Positions 1 to 13,837 of a stretch of DNA of 64,000 nucleotides are shown piece by piece (the stretch's first letter is position 1; the number at the start of each line of letters is the position of its first letter). The notes under the pieces are model-generated. The model had not been told where the DNA came from. It saw nothing but the letters and a program-made list of their open reading frames with translations, and did not search any database. Both the position numbers and the translations under genes were made by a program. The DNA is from Sphingomonas radiodurans (GTDB lineage Bacteria; Pseudomonadota; Alphaproteobacteria; Sphingomonadales; Sphingomonadaceae): assembly GCF_020866845.1 (NCBI RefSeq), contig NZ_CP086594.1, positions 434,001-498,000 of the forward strand, read 5' to 3'.

Positions 1-239
1 TCGAGGTGAGTTGCGGCGGGGTCGACGAGGAGTTTGGACACGTCGAACGGCGGCTCGCCAGCGGCGCGATAGCCGTAGCGGGTGCCGGGCGGGGTGGGAT
101 GATCGGTGCTCCAGTCGTCGCCCGCGCGGGTCATCGGGATGCGGGTTTCTTGGTCGGCTTCGTCGAAGAGGCAAAGCCAGACGGCGGTGGCGTTCGGGGA
201 GCGCAGGCGAAAGCGATGCGCAAACGTTGCATCCGTCAT
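1..239 (-). CDS. glgX: Glycogen debranching enzyme GlgX, N-terminal part
   Basis: This is the first 79 codons of a gene cut by the left window edge. The translation starts MTDATFAHRF and runs through YGYRAAGEPPFDVSKLLVDP, which fits the N-terminal CBM48-type domain of GlgX/isoamylase proteins, where a Y-G-Y-R stretch precedes F-x-x-x-K-L-L-x-D-P. GlgX removes alpha-1,6 branches from phosphorylase-limited glycogen. It is the last gene seen in a minus-strand glycogen operon, with about 120 bases between it and pgm, filled mostly by a palindromic repeat. The ATG lies at the edge of that repeat; an in-frame GTG further upstream would start inside the repeat and is less likely. Confidence 0.85.
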   Translation of the reverse strand, partial: MTDATFAHRFRLRSPNATAVWLCLFDEADQETRIPMTRAGDDWSTDHPTPPGTRYGYRAAGEPPFDVSKLLVDPAATHL

Positions 240-329
240 GCCGGGCCTGTCCCGGCATCCACCGTGCCGCACATTTTACGCTGATTGGGTTTGGCGAGAC
301 GTGGATGCCGGGACGAGCCCGGCATGACG
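235..329. repeat. REP-like inverted repeat between glgX and pgm
   Basis: Two arms of about 27 bases, GTCATGCCGGGC...CCCGGCATCCAC and its reverse complement, enclose roughly 37 bases. Each arm is itself partly palindromic around GCCGGG. The element fills the gap between pgm and glgX and touches the glgX start codon. It resembles the dispersed palindromes common in alphaproteobacterial genomes. It may fold in the mRNA and influence expression of glgX relative to pgm, but that is inference. Confidence 0.75.
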
Positions 330-358
330 GGGTCGTCGAGACCCGCGTTTCAGTCCGC

Positions 359-3405
<3,047 letters not shown>

Positions 3406-3440
3406 TTAGTTTGATCCGGGAGGCGAGCAGGCGATACCCA

Positions 3441-3574
3441 CATCCTCCCCGGCACGGGGAGGGGGACCGCGGCGCGCAGCGGCGTGGTGGAGGGGCTGGT
3501 TTGGGGCAGCGGTTCGCCAAGCCAGCCCCTCCACCACGCTGCGCGTGGTCCCCCTCCCCGTTCCGGGGAGGATT
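3441..3574. repeat. Dispersed inverted repeat, family A (copy 1)
   Basis: About 134 bases beginning ATCCTCCCCGGCACGGGG and ending with its near reverse complement. The arms (CCTCCCCG / GGGAGGGGGACCGC / GTGGTGGAGGGGCTGG) pair over most of their length around a central segment of about 20 bases. Related copies occur at 11719-11852, 12937-13076 and 20216-20362, and a minimal form at 22165-22195. All are intergenic. In RNA this would form a very stable stem between glgC and glgA. Confidence 0.85.
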
Positions 3575-3587
3575 GGTTTGGGGAGGA

Positions 3588-4847
3588 TCACGCGAGCCGG
3601 TCGATCATCGGTTTGGTGATCAGGCAGACGCCACTGTCGGTGCGGCGGAAGCGTTTGGCGTCGAGTACCGGATCGTCGCCGACGACGAGGCCGTCGGGGA
3701 TTTCGACGCCGCGGTCGATCACGACCTTCCGCAGCCGGGCGCCGCGGCCGATGTGGACATAGGGCAGCACGACTGCTTCATCGAGCATCGCGAAGCTGTG
3801 CGTGCGGACGCCGGTGAACAGCAGCGACTTGTGGATCGACGACCCCGAGACGATGCAGTCGCCCGAGACAAGGCTGGCGACCGCGGAGCCGCGTCGGCCC
3901 TCGATGTCGTGGACGAACTTCGCCGGCGGGGTCAGCTCCGAATAGGTCGAGATCGGCCAGGAGCGATCGTACAGGTCGAGCGCGGGGACAACATCGGTAA
4001 GATCGATGTTGGCCTCCCAATAGGCGTCCACCGTGCCGACATCGCGCCAATAGGAGGATGATTCGTTCGATGAGCGGACGCACGAGGTGCTGAACTGGTG
4101 TGCGATCGCGCGGCCGTTCTTGACCAGCCAGGGGATGATATCCTTGCCGAAATCGCGGTTCGAGCCCGGCGTCTCGGCATCGCGGCGGAGCTGATCGAAG
4201 AGGAACTTGGTGTTGAAGACATAGACGCCCATCGAGGCGAGCGCGATGTCCGGCTTGCCGGGCATCGCCGGCGGATCGGCGGGCTTTTCGAAGAAGTCGA
4301 TGATCCGGTCGGTCTCGTCGATGTGCATCACGCCGAACGCAACCGCCTCCATCCGCGGCACTTCCATGCACGCGACCGTCACGTCGGCGCCTTGGTCGAC
4401 GTGCTGCTGGAGCATCAGCTCGTAATCCATCTTGTAGATGTGGTCGCCCGCGAGGATGACCATGTATTCCGGGCCGTAGCTTTCGACGATGTCGATATTC
4501 TGGAAGACGGCGTCGGCGGTGCCTTCATACCATTGAAATTCACTGACGCGCTGCGAGGCGGGCAGGATGTCGAAGCTTTCGTTGCGCTCGGGGCGCAGGA
4601 AGTTCCAGCCATGCTGGAGGTGGCGGATCAGCGAGTGCGCCTTGTATTGCGTTGCGACGCCGATGCGGCGGATGCCCGAATTGAGCGCGTTCGACAGCGC
4701 AAAATCGATGATCCGGCTCTTGCCGCCGAAATAGACTGCGGGTTTGGCGCGGGCGTCGGTCAACTCGGCGAGCCGGCTGCCGCGCCCGCCGGCGAGCACA
4801 TACGCCATCGCGTCACGCGCGAGCGGCTGTCCTTTGCGGTGATCCAT
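3588..4847 (-). CDS. glgC: Glucose-1-phosphate adenylyltransferase
   Basis: A 419-residue ADP-glucose pyrophosphorylase that makes ADP-glucose from ATP and glucose-1-phosphate, the committed step of bacterial glycogen synthesis. The nucleotide-binding loop LAGGRGSRL is at residues 18-26 followed by the substrate-site lysine region [12 protein letters not shown]; a C-terminal left-handed beta-helix region ends with [24 protein letters not shown] repeats (about 355-385). GAGAGG lies directly before the ATG. It lies between glgB and glgA in the operon; the enzyme family is allosterically controlled by glycolytic intermediates, which cannot be judged from sequence alone. Confidence 0.95.
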   Translation of the reverse strand: MDHRKGQPLARDAMAYVLAGGRGSRLAELTDARAKPAVYFGGKSRIIDFALSNALNSGIRRIGVATQYKAHSLIRHLQHGWNFLRPERNESFDILPASQRVSEFQWYEGTADAVFQNIDIVESYGPEYMVILAGDHIYKMDYELMLQQHVDQGADVTVACMEVPRMEAVAFGVMHIDETDRIIDFFEKPADPPAMPGKPDIALASMGVYVFNTKFLFDQLRRDAETPGSNRDFGKDIIPWLVKNGRAIAHQFSTSCVRSSNESSSYWRDVGTVDAYWEANIDLTDVVPALDLYDRSWPISTYSELTPPAKFVHDIEGRRGSAVASLVSGDCIVSGSSIHKSLLFTGVRTHSFAMLDEAVVLPYVHIGRGARLRKVVIDRGVEIPDGLVVGDDPVLDAKRFRRTDSGVCLITKPMIDRLA

Positions 4848-4900
4848 CCTCTCGCCTTTCTTTGTTCTCGTCGCCCCTTCCCGCTTGCGGACGGGGACAT

Positions 4901-7054
4901 TCAGCCGTCGTATTCCAACATGATCGTAGCAAGCGGGGGCAGCGTTACCATGGCGGCGCCGTCCTTTGCGGTGACGCCGCCAAGGTTGCCGAGCCCCGAG
5001 CCCCAGTAATCGTGCGCGTCAGAATTCAGGATCTCGCGCCAGCGGCCGTTGTGCGGCAGCGGGATGCGATAAGGTGCGCGCGCGATCGGGGTCATGTTGC
5101 AGATAACGACGATCGGGGGTGCGTCGGGTGCCTTGCGCAGCCAGACGAAGACCGAATTGGCCGCATCGTCCGCCACGACCCACTCGAAACCCTCGGGCTC
5201 GCAATCGCGCGCGTGGAGCGCAGGCTTTTCGCGGTACAGCCGGTTGAGATCGCGGACGAGCTTGCGCACGCCTTCGTGCGCGGGCGCGTGGCACAGGTTC
5301 CAGTCGAGCGCGCGATCCTCGCTCCACTCGCGGCGCTGGGCGAATTCCTGCCCCATGAACAACAGCTTCTTGCCGGGATAGCCCCACATCATCGTGTAAT
5401 AGGCGCGAAGATTGGCGAATTGCTGCCAGTCGTCACCGCTCATCTTCGCAAGCAGCGAGCCCTTGCCGTGGACGACTTCGTCGTGGCTGAGCGGCAGGAC
5501 GTAATTTTCGCTGAAGGCGTACATCAGCCCGAAGGTGATGTCCTGATGATGGTGGCGGCGGTGGACCGGCTCGCGCGCCATATACTTCAGCGTATCGTGC
5601 ATGAAGCCCATGTTCCACTTAAAGCCGAACCCCAGCCCGCCGTCGTACGCCGGGTGGGTGACGCCAGGCCAAGCGGTCGATTCCTCGGCGATGGTGAAGA
5701 TGCCGGGGTGCGCGCCGTAGACCGCCGTGTTCATCGACTGAAGGAACGAGGCGGCTTCCCAATTCTCGCGGCCACCCTCGGCATTGGGGATCCATTCGCC
5801 GGCCTTGCGGCTATAATCGCGGTACAGCATCGAGGCGACCGCATCGACGCGCAGGCCGTCGATATGATAGCGCTCGGCCCAGAACAGCGCGTTGTTGACT
5901 AGGAAAGCCGCCACCTCGCGCCGGCCGAAATTGTAGATCGCGGTGTTCCAGTCGGGGTGATAGCCGAGCCGCGGATCATCATGCTCGTACAGCGCGGTGC
6001 CGTCGAAGCGCGCGAGGCCGTACGCGTCGATCGGGAAGTGCGCGGGCACCCAATCGAGCAGCACGCCGATGCCGGCGCGATGCGCGCCATCGACGAAGCG
6101 CGCGAACCCCTCGATGTCGCCGAACCGCGCCGAGGGGGCGTAGAGCCCGGTCGTCTGATAGCCCCAGGACGGATCATAGGGATGCTCGGCAATCGGCATG
6201 AATTCGATATGGGTGAAGCCCATCTCGACGACGTACGGGATCAACCGGTCGGCGAGCGCATCCCAGGTGAGGAACCAGCCGTCGGCGTCGCGCTGCCACG
6301 ATCCGGCGTGGACCTCATAGATGCTGACGGGCACGCGGCGCGGATCGATCGTCTGCCAATGCGCCTGGTGATCGGCGTCGCCCCAGATATGTGTGGGGGG
6401 TCCGGTGGTGATCGAGGCGGTGCCGGGGCGAAGCTCGGTGGCGAAGGCGTAGGGATCGGCCTTCAGCGGCTGAAGCTGGCCGTCGCCACCGATGATCTCG
6501 TATTTGTAATGCCGGCCGGGGCCGATGTCGGGCAGGAAGATCTCCCACACGCCGACATCGCCGCGGCGACGCATGAGGTGGCGTGTGCCGTCCCAGTCGT
6601 TGAAGTCGCCGACCACCGACACGCGCCGGGCGTGCGGCGCCCAGACGGCGAAGTGCATGCCGCTGGCGCCTTGGTGCTCGATCAGGTGCGCGCCGAGCTT
6701 GTCGTGCAGGCGGAAGTGCGTGCCCTCGGCCATCAACAGATCGTCGACGGGTCCAAGCACGGGGCCGAAGCTGTAGGGATCGGTGACCCACCATTCCGCG
6801 CCGCCACCTTGCGCGTGGTAGCGCAGCGGCTGCGGATCGCCGGCGACGATGCCTTCGAACAGGCCGCGGTCATCGACCCGCTCCAGCGCGCCCAGCAACG
6901 TGCCGGACAGATCGTGCGCCTCGGCGGCTTCCGCGCCGGGGATCAATGCGCGGGCGAAGGTGCCGTCGGGCCCCGCATGCGCGCCGAGCAGCGCGAAGGG
7001 ATCGTCGTGTTGGCCAGCCAATAGCGCGGAGATTGCGCCCTGTGGCGGCTTCAC
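4901..7054 (-). CDS. glgB: 1,4-alpha-glucan branching enzyme
   Basis: A GH13 branching enzyme of 717 residues, which cuts alpha-1,4 chains and rejoins them as alpha-1,6 branches. The order is an N-terminal GlgB domain, a CBM48 (around 110-210) and the catalytic barrel with nucleophile Asp404 in GLRVDAV, the acid/base region FTIAEES and the SHDEVVHGK motif. Length and N-terminal domain are normal for two-domain-start GlgB enzymes. Its ATG overlaps the glgP stop (ATGA), so the two are probably translated together. Confidence 0.96.
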   Translation of the reverse strand: MKPPQGAISALLAGQHDDPFALLGAHAGPDGTFARALIPGAEAAEAHDLSGTLLGALERVDDRGLFEGIVAGDPQPLRYHAQGGGAEWWVTDPYSFGPVLGPVDDLLMAEGTHFRLHDKLGAHLIEHQGASGMHFAVWAPHARRVSVVGDFNDWDGTRHLMRRRGDVGVWEIFLPDIGPGRHYKYEIIGGDGQLQPLKADPYAFATELRPGTASITTGPPTHIWGDADHQAHWQTIDPRRVPVSIYEVHAGSWQRDADGWFLTWDALADRLIPYVVEMGFTHIEFMPIAEHPYDPSWGYQTTGLYAPSARFGDIEGFARFVDGAHRAGIGVLLDWVPAHFPIDAYGLARFDGTALYEHDDPRLGYHPDWNTAIYNFGRREVAAFLVNNALFWAERYHIDGLRVDAVASMLYRDYSRKAGEWIPNAEGGRENWEAASFLQSMNTAVYGAHPGIFTIAEESTAWPGVTHPAYDGGLGFGFKWNMGFMHDTLKYMAREPVHRRHHHQDITFGLMYAFSENYVLPLSHDEVVHGKGSLLAKMSGDDWQQFANLRAYYTMMWGYPGKKLLFMGQEFAQRREWSEDRALDWNLCHAPAHEGVRKLVRDLNRLYREKPALHARDCEPEGFEWVVADDAANSVFVWLRKAPDAPPIVVICNMTPIARAPYRIPLPHNGRWREILNSDAHDYWGSGLGNLGGVTAKDGAAMVTLPPLATIMLEYDG

Positions 7055-9501
7055 ATCACGCCCCAGATGTCGCGGGCGTATTCGCTGATCGTGCGATCAG
7101 ACGAGAACCAGCCGACGTTGGCGACGTTGCGGACCGCCGACGCGCGCCACGCGGGCTGATCGGCCCAGCGCGCATCGACGCGGCGCTGCGCGGCGGCGTA
7201 CGCATCGAAATCCGCCGCGACCATGAACCAGTCGCCACCGTAAAGCCCATCCACGAGGCCCTTGTAGCGTTGCGGATCATCAGGGGAGAACACGCCGGAA
7301 GCGATTGCGTTCACCGCCTGCGACAATTCCCGGCTGCCCTCGATCACTTCGCGCGGCGCATAGCCGTTGGCGCGCTTTGCCGCGACCTCGTCGGCGTCGA
7401 GGCCGAAGATGAAGATGTTGTCGTCGCCGACGCGATCCTTGATCTCGATATTGGCGCCGTCGAGCGTGCCTATCGTCAGCGCGCCGTTGAGCGCGAACTT
7501 CATGTTGCCGGTGCCCGATGCCTCCATCCCGGCTGTGGAAATCTGTTCGGACAGATCGGCCGCGGGGATGATCCGCTCCGCCAGGCTGACGTTGTAATTG
7601 GGGATGAACACGACCTTCAACAGGCCGCCGACGAGCGGATCGCCGTTTATCCGCCGCGCGACATCGTTCGCCAGTTTGATGATCAGCTTGGCGTTGTGAT
7701 AGCTCGACGCGGCCTTCCCGGCGAACAGCTTCACCCGCGGCGTCCAGTCGCGTTCGGGGTGGCTGCGGATCTGATCATAGAGCGCGACCGTCTCGATGAT
7801 GTTGAGCAGCTGGCGCTTGTATTCGTGGATGCGCTTGATCTGCACGTCGAACAGCGCGTCGGGATCAAGCCGCAGCCCCATGCTGTCCTTGATGTACTTC
7901 GCCAGCGCCACCTTGTTAGACCGCTTCACCTCGGCGAGCCGCTCTTGGAACGAGGAGTCGTCGGCGAACGATTCCAAGCCCTTGATCAGCGCGGTATTGT
8001 CGCAGAACTCGGGCCCGATGGCGTCGCGGATCAGCGCGGTGAGGCGCGGGTTGCACTCCATCAGCCAGCGCCGCGGGGTGATGCCGTTAGTCTTGTTGTT
8101 GATCCGATCGGGATACAGCCGGTGGAGATCGGCGAACACCGTCTGCTTCATCAGATCGGTGTGGAGCGCCGCAACGCCATTGACGCTGTGGCTGCCGACG
8201 AAGGCGAGGTTCGCCATCCGCACGCGCCGCTCGCCGCCCTCGTCGATCAGGCTGATCGCGCTGATCGCGGCATCATCGACGCCGGGCGCCTTGCGCGCCT
8301 GACGCAACACCTTCGCGTTGATTGCATAGACGAGCTGCATGTGCCGCGGCAGCAGCCGTTCGAACAACGGCAGCGGCCAGCTTTCTAGCGCTTCGGGCAG
8401 CAAGGTGTGGTTGGTGTAGCCGAACGTCTTGCGCGTCACCTCCCACGCTTCGTCGAAGCCGAGATCGTGCTGGTCGATCAGCAGCCGCATCAGCTCGGCG
8501 ACCGATACGGCGGGGTGCGTATCGTTGAGCTGGATCGCAGCCTTGTCGGCGAGCGTGCGCACGTCACCGAAATATTGGACGTGACGACGGACGATGTCCT
8601 GGATCGAAGCTGAGGAGAAGAAATACTCCTGCCGCAGCCGAAGCTCCTGCCCCGATGCGTTCGAATCATTGGGGTAAAGCACGCGCACCAGGCTTTCGGC
8701 GCGCGCTTGCCCGGCGAGCGCGCCGATGTGGTCGCCAGCGTTGAAGGCATCGAGGTGAATCGGATCGAACGCGCGCGCGCTCCACAGCCGCAGCGTGTTG
8801 ACGCGCTTGCCGCGCCAGCCGACGACGGGCGTGTCATAAGCGATGGCCTCGATCGCCTCGGCGGGTTTCCAGTGGACAATCCCCGTGTCGTTGCCGGTCA
8901 CCTCGCCGCCGAAACCGATGAAATAAGCGCTTTCGCGGCGCTCGAATTCCCATGGATTGCCGTGCGACAGCCAGTTCTCGGGCAGTTCGACCTGCCAGCC
9001 ATCGTCGAGCCGCTGGCGGAACATGCCGTTCACGTAGCGGATGCCATAGCCGTAGGCGGGCAGATCGAGCGTCGCGAGGCTTTCCATGAAGCACGCCGCC
9101 AGCCGGCCGAGGCCGCCATTGCCCAGCGCCGCATCGGGCTCGATCTCCTCGATCTCGACTAGGTCGATTCCGAGCGAAGCGAGCGCGCGGCCGACCTCGT
9201 TGTTGCGGCCGAGGTTCGACAACGCGTCGCGCAACAAGCGGCCGATGAGAAATTCGAGGCTGAGATAATAGACGCGCTTGGCCTGCGCGGCGTGCGCAGC
9301 GCGGGTGGAGGCCATCCACTTGTCGATGATCTCGTCACGCAGCGTGAGTATCGTCGCCTCGAGCCAATCGTGCTTGCGGGCGGCGCGCTCGTCCTTGCCG
9401 ATGCGGTGGATGAGCGTGTCGACGATCCGCTCGGCCAGTGGCGAGCGATCGTTGGCGGGAGCTGGGCTTGGAGCGAGCGCGGGCGTGGTCATGTCCGCCA
9501 A
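7051..9501 (-). CDS. glgP: Glycogen phosphorylase
   Basis: An 816-residue GT35 alpha-glucan phosphorylase that releases glucose-1-phosphate from glycogen ends. The pyridoxal-phosphate motif [17 protein letters not shown] is present with the cofactor lysine at about residue 668, and the N-terminal [11 protein letters not shown] motif is intact. It is the first gene of the minus-strand operon, so the degradation enzyme leads the synthesis genes. The 67 bases upstream to the next gene contain no promoter I can name. Confidence 0.96.
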   Translation of the reverse strand: MADMTTPALAPSPAPANDRSPLAERIVDTLIHRIGKDERAARKHDWLEATILTLRDEIIDKWMASTRAAHAAQAKRVYYLSLEFLIGRLLRDALSNLGRNNEVGRALASLGIDLVEIEEIEPDAALGNGGLGRLAACFMESLATLDLPAYGYGIRYVNGMFRQRLDDGWQVELPENWLSHGNPWEFERRESAYFIGFGGEVTGNDTGIVHWKPAEAIEAIAYDTPVVGWRGKRVNTLRLWSARAFDPIHLDAFNAGDHIGALAGQARAESLVRVLYPNDSNASGQELRLRQEYFFSSASIQDIVRRHVQYFGDVRTLADKAAIQLNDTHPAVSVAELMRLLIDQHDLGFDEAWEVTRKTFGYTNHTLLPEALESWPLPLFERLLPRHMQLVYAINAKVLRQARKAPGVDDAAISAISLIDEGGERRVRMANLAFVGSHSVNGVAALHTDLMKQTVFADLHRLYPDRINNKTNGITPRRWLMECNPRLTALIRDAIGPEFCDNTALIKGLESFADDSSFQERLAEVKRSNKVALAKYIKDSMGLRLDPDALFDVQIKRIHEYKRQLLNIIETVALYDQIRSHPERDWTPRVKLFAGKAASSYHNAKLIIKLANDVARRINGDPLVGGLLKVVFIPNYNVSLAERIIPAADLSEQISTAGMEASGTGNMKFALNGALTIGTLDGANIEIKDRVGDDNIFIFGLDADEVAAKRANGYAPREVIEGSRELSQAVNAIASGVFSPDDPQRYKGLVDGLYGGDWFMVAADFDAYAAAQRRVDARWADQPAWRASAVRNVANVGWFSSDRTISEYARDIWGVM

Positions 9502-9568
9502 AGATTAGCGACGCGGGCCGCGGAGTCACGCCTGATGCCGCGCCGAACCCACGGATTTTTACGGGACG

Positions 9569-9922
9569 CTAGACGGTGAAGCTTTCGCCGCAGCCGCAGG
9601 CGCCCTTGGCGTTGGGATTGGCGAAGGTGAAGCCGGCGGTGAAATCGTCCTCGACCCAGTCCATCGTCGAGCCGATCAGGTACAGGATCGAGCCGCCGTC
9701 GACGTAGAGCGTACCGCCGTCGGTTTCGATCTTCTCGTCGAACGGCTTCGCCTCGCTGATGTAGTCGACTGAGTACGCCAGGCCCGAGCAGCCGCGGCGC
9801 GGGGTCGAGAGCTTGACCCCGACCGTGTCCGCCGGCGCCTTGTCCATCAGATCGGCGATGCGCGCCTTGGCACCATCGGTGAGGATGAGCGCGGCGGGGC
9901 GGGTGCGGGTCGTGGTGGTCAT
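9569..9922 (-). CDS. A-type iron-sulfur carrier (SufA/IscA family)
   Basis: A 117-residue HesB/IscA-type protein that carries or delivers Fe-S clusters. The three conserved cysteines are present: Cys45 in RRGCSGLAY and Cys109/Cys111 in the C-terminal CGCGESF. The ATG at 9922 overlaps the sufT stop as TGATG; the open frame extends further upstream but only as read-through of sufT. It ends the suf operon, which supports a SufA-like role, although sequence alone does not separate SufA from IscA. A second family member (ErpA type) is at 45156-45494. Confidence 0.9.
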   Translation of the reverse strand: MTTTTRTRPAALILTDGAKARIADLMDKAPADTVGVKLSTPRRGCSGLAYSVDYISEAKPFDEKIETDGGTLYVDGGSILYLIGSTMDWVEDDFTAGFTFANPNAKGACGCGESFTV

Positions 9923-10404
9923 CACAACATACCCAGTTCGAGCCGCGCTTCGTCGGTCATCTTGCCGGGATCCCAGGCCGGATCCCAGACGAGGTTCACG
10001 TCGGCCATTGCAATGCCGGGGACCGCGCTGACGCGCATCTCGACCTCGGCGGGCATCGATTCGGCGACCGGGCAATGTGGCGTCGTCAGCGTCATCGTCA
10101 CCACGGCATGACCGCCGTCAGTGACCTCGACACCGTAGATCAGGCCGAGATCGTAGATGTTCACCGGGATCTCGGGATCGAAGATATCCTTCAGCGCATC
10201 GACGACCGCCTCGTAGAGCGCGCCGCCGGGCTCGTGCGCCTTTTCGCCCTGCGGCTGTTGCGCGAGGAAACCGTCGAGATAATCGCGCTTTCGGGCGAAG
10301 GTTTCGGCGGGGGTTTCGGCTGCCATATCCACCGCGTCTTCGACACGCGCGCGGGGCGGTTTCGTTTCGGCAGCCACTTCTTCGACGCGGAATTCACTGC
10401 TCAT
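9922..10404 (-). CDS. sufT: SUF system Fe-S assembly protein SufT (DUF59)
   Basis: A 160-residue protein with a MIP18/DUF59 domain in the C-terminal two thirds (DPEIPVNIYDLGLIYGV, then TTPHCPVAESMP, with the conserved cysteine). DUF59 proteins coded in suf operons help maturation or delivery of Fe-S clusters. The first 55 residues are charged and poorly conserved. It overlaps sufS upstream (ATGA) and the A-type carrier downstream (TGATG), so all three are likely translationally coupled. Confidence 0.9.
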   Translation of the reverse strand: MSSEFRVEEVAAETKPPRARVEDAVDMAAETPAETFARKRDYLDGFLAQQPQGEKAHEPGGALYEAVVDALKDIFDPEIPVNIYDLGLIYGVEVTDGGHAVVTMTLTTPHCPVAESMPAEVEMRVSAVPGIAMADVNLVWDPAWDPGKMTDEARLELGML

Positions 10405-11612
10405 CCGAAGATCCTCGTTACTCTTTCTATGCCTGCGACCAACGCATCGACATCCTGCGGGCCGTTGTAGACGCCGAAGCTGGCGCGAGCGGTGGCCTCG
10501 ACGCCGAGCGTCTCCATCAGCGGTTGGGCGCAGTGATGGCCGGCGCGGATCGCGACCTTCGCTTCGTCCAAGATGGTGCCGATGTCGTGCGGATGCACCC
10601 CCTCGATCACGAAGCTGACGATGCCGGCGCTGTCCTCGGGGCCGAACAGGCGGACCGAGTTGATCGACGACAGCGCTTCGCGGGTGCGGGCGACGAGCGC
10701 GGTTTCGTGGGCGTGGATCACTTCGAGGCCGATCGCCTCGACATAATCGATCGCGGCATGAAGCCCGAGCGCGCCGACGATGTGCGGCGTGCCGGCTTCG
10801 AAGCGCGTTGGCGGCGGCGCGTAGGTGGTCTTGGCGAAGGTAACACGGTCGATCATCGAGCCGCCGCCCTGATAGGGGGGCATGGCGTCGAGGAGGTCCG
10901 CCCTGCCCCAGAGCACGCCGATCCCGGTCGGGCCGTAAAGCTTGTGCGCGGAGAAGACGTAAAAGTCGCAGCCGAGATCGGCGACGTTCACCGGCAGGCG
11001 AGGCACGGCCTGGCAGCCGTCGATCAGGATCTTGGCGCCAACGTCGTGCGCGAGTTTGGTGGCGCGCTTTATGTCGAGGACAGAGCCGAGAACGTTCGAG
11101 ACGTGGGAGAGCGCGACGAGCTTGTGCGCGGGCGTGATCATCGCCGCCATCGCGTCGAGATCGATGCGGTGGTCGGCGGTGAGCGGGATGACATCGATTG
11201 CGGCGCCGACGCGCTGCGCGATCATCTGCCACGGCACGATGTTGCTGTGGTGTTCGAGCGCGGACAGGAGGATGCGGTCACCGGCCCTGAGCTGCGTGCC
11301 GGCCCAGCATTGCGCGACGAGATTGATCGCCTCGGTTGCGCCGCGGACGAAGACGATCTCGCTTTCATGGCCGCCGATGAAGCGCGCAACGCTGCAGCGC
11401 GCGGCTTCGTAGGCGAGCGTCATGTCGGCCGAGCGCTGGTACACGCCGCGGTGGACGGTGGCGTAGGTGGTGTCGTAGCCGCGAGTGATGGCGTCGATCA
11501 CGGCCTGCGGCTTTTGCGACGTCGCGGCGGTGTCGAGATAGGCCCAACCTTCGGGGATCGCGGGGAAATCGGCGACCAAGTCGAGCGGGCGGGTGGCGGT
11601 GAGGATGGTCAT
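10401..11612 (-). CDS. sufS: Cysteine desulfurase SufS
   Basis: A 403-residue class V aminotransferase-fold enzyme that takes sulfur from cysteine for cluster assembly. The pyridoxal-phosphate lysine is Lys224 in FSAHKLYGPTGIG and the persulfide cysteine is Cys361 in RAGHHCAQP, the pattern of group II (SufS) desulfurases. These enzymes usually work with SufE or SufU; no such partner gene is in this window. The stop overlaps the sufT start (ATGA); upstream lies a 250-base gap with a family A repeat. Confidence 0.95.
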   Translation of the reverse strand: MTILTATRPLDLVADFPAIPEGWAYLDTAATSQKPQAVIDAITRGYDTTYATVHRGVYQRSADMTLAYEAARCSVARFIGGHESEIVFVRGATEAINLVAQCWAGTQLRAGDRILLSALEHHSNIVPWQMIAQRVGAAIDVIPLTADHRIDLDAMAAMITPAHKLVALSHVSNVLGSVLDIKRATKLAHDVGAKILIDGCQAVPRLPVNVADLGCDFYVFSAHKLYGPTGIGVLWGRADLLDAMPPYQGGGSMIDRVTFAKTTYAPPPTRFEAGTPHIVGALGLHAAIDYVEAIGLEVIHAHETALVARTREALSSINSVRLFGPEDSAGIVSFVIEGVHPHDIGTILDEAKVAIRAGHHCAQPLMETLGVEATARASFGVYNGPQDVDALVAGIERVTRIFG

Positions 11613-11718
11613 GCTGCCTCGCGAATGTTGAGGAAGTTGAGGCGCTGGCGGGGTTGTTTCAACATTCGGGTTTGGGCGGGCATGGGGGGACGCTGACGCG
11701 ATTGGAGCATGTAGGACA

Positions 11719-11852
11719 GATCCTCCCCGGCACGGGGAGGGGAACCGCCGCGCACAGCGCGGGGGTGGAGGGGGATCGCCACATGCGGAATCGCTTGTGG
11801 AAGGCCCCCTCCACCAGCTTCGCTGGTCCCCCTCCCCGTTCCGGGGAGGATC
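11719..11852. repeat. Dispersed inverted repeat, family A (copy 2)
   Basis: This 134-base inverted repeat occupies much of the 250-base gap between sufD (upstream) and sufS (downstream) on the minus strand. The ends are GATCCTCCCCGGCACGGGG and its partner CCCGTTCCGGGGAGGATC. A short frame that spans it is encoded by the repeat itself and is not taken as a gene. Confidence 0.85.
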
Positions 11853-11862
11853 ACATCACTTA

Positions 11863-12933
11863 TCACAGCGCGGTTTCCAGCCATGCATCGGCGTCCGCCT
11901 CGAAGGCGTCGCGGATGGATTCGTTACCGATCCGCTCCAGCGCGTCAGCGACGAAGGCGCGGGTGAGCATGGCCTTGGCGCGCTCGGGCGGGATGCCGCG
12001 GCTTTGCATGTAGAACATTGCGCCGCGATCGAGTTCGCCCACCGTTGCGCCATGGGCGCATTTGACGTCGTCGGCGAAGATTTCGAGCTCGGGCTTGAGG
12101 TTCACCGTCGCGGTGCGATCGAGGAGAAGGCCGCGGAGCGATTGCTCGCCGTCGGTCTTCTGCGCATGGCGCGCGACTTCGACCGCAGCGGCGAGGCTGA
12201 CCTGGCTGCGATCGGCCGCGACCGCGCGCCAGACCTGGCGCGAGGCGCCGTTGGGCTGGGCGTGGTTCACGCGGACGGCGCATTCCTGTTTTTGTTCGGC
12301 GGATGTGAGCAGCGCGCCGCCATATTCGACGAAGGCGCCCTGCCCGGCCATCGTCAGCTGCGCGTCGATCCGGCTGCCCTGCCCGCCTGCACCGAGGAAG
12401 GTGGTGACGAGGCTGGCGGCTTCGCCAACCTCGGCCGCTTCGCGCAGTGACACGAAGCCCGCGGGCTGGAGCAGGCGGACGGCGCGCATCAGCCGAGCGC
12501 CCTTGGCGAGGCGCGTGCGCATGAAGCGGTTCTGCCAGCCGGCGCCGACAAAGCTTTCGACGACGGTGGCAGCGGCGTCTTCGGCAAGGACGATCTCGGA
12601 CGGAAGATGATTCTCGCGGCCAGTGGCGACGTGGACGATCTGGACCGGGTCCGCGACTCCTTGCGTGGCGAGGTGAAGAGACCAGCCGAGCCCACGCGCG
12701 TGGCGGCCGAGCGCGTGATCGTCCGCCGTGAGATCGGTGATCGTCACGCGGTGTAGATCGCTGCGGGCTTCATCGAGCTTGCCGTCGATGAAGAGCAGCT
12801 TGGCGCCGGGGAGATCGAGGAACTCGGCTTCCGGCGCGGCGATGGAAGCGAGCGCGGCGGCGGCTGAGAGGCTGCCGAGATCGGCCCAGCGCCATGCTTC
12901 GGCGCGGGTGGAGGGGAGATCGAGGAGAGTCAC
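11863..12933 (-). CDS. sufD: Fe-S cluster assembly protein SufD
   Basis: A 356-residue SufB/SufD-fold scaffold component of the SufBCD complex. The conserved C-terminal region is present (ELEIFADDVKCAHGATVGELD followed by MFYMQSRGIP, including the scaffold histidine). The frame is open another 36 codons upstream, but that part is repeat sequence translated by chance. I chose the GTG at 12933 because GGGGAGGA lies four bases before it and the family N-terminus (LPSTRAEAWRW) begins just after. The Shine-Dalgarno sequence is the end of family A repeat copy 3. Confidence 0.93.
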   Translation of the reverse strand: MTLLDLPSTRAEAWRWADLGSLSAAAALASIAAPEAEFLDLPGAKLLFIDGKLDEARSDLHRVTITDLTADDHALGRHARGLGWSLHLATQGVADPVQIVHVATGRENHLPSEIVLAEDAAATVVESFVGAGWQNRFMRTRLAKGARLMRAVRLLQPAGFVSLREAAEVGEAASLVTTFLGAGGQGSRIDAQLTMAGQGAFVEYGGALLTSAEQKQECAVRVNHAQPNGASRQVWRAVAADRSQVSLAAAVEVARHAQKTDGEQSLRGLLLDRTATVNLKPELEIFADDVKCAHGATVGELDRGAMFYMQSRGIPPERAKAMLTRAFVADALERIGNESIRDAFEADADAWLETAL

Positions 12934-12936
12934 TTC

Positions 12937-13076
12937 GTCCTCCCCAGCGTGCCGGGGAGGGGGACCGCGACGCGCAGCGGCGTGGTAGAGGGGCGGCGCG
13001 AAGCGCCGGCTGCGCCGACCCTTCCACCATTTGCTGCGCAAATGGTCCCCCTCCCCCCGCTTCGCGCGGGGAGGAC
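12937..13076. repeat. Dispersed inverted repeat, family A (copy 3)
   Basis: A 140-base inverted repeat filling the gap between sufC and sufD. Its left end, TCCTCCCC on the plus strand, reads GGGGAGGA on the coding strand and lies four bases before the sufD GTG, so the element appears to supply the ribosome binding site. The centre diverges from copies 1, 2 and 4. Confidence 0.85.
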
Positions 13077-13087
13077 TGACGTCGCGC

Positions 13088-13833
<746 letters not shown>

Positions 13834-13837
<4 letters not shown>

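Noticed and set aside
11609..11884. Short minus-strand frame between sufD and sufS
   Set aside because: Its sequence is mostly translated family A repeat.
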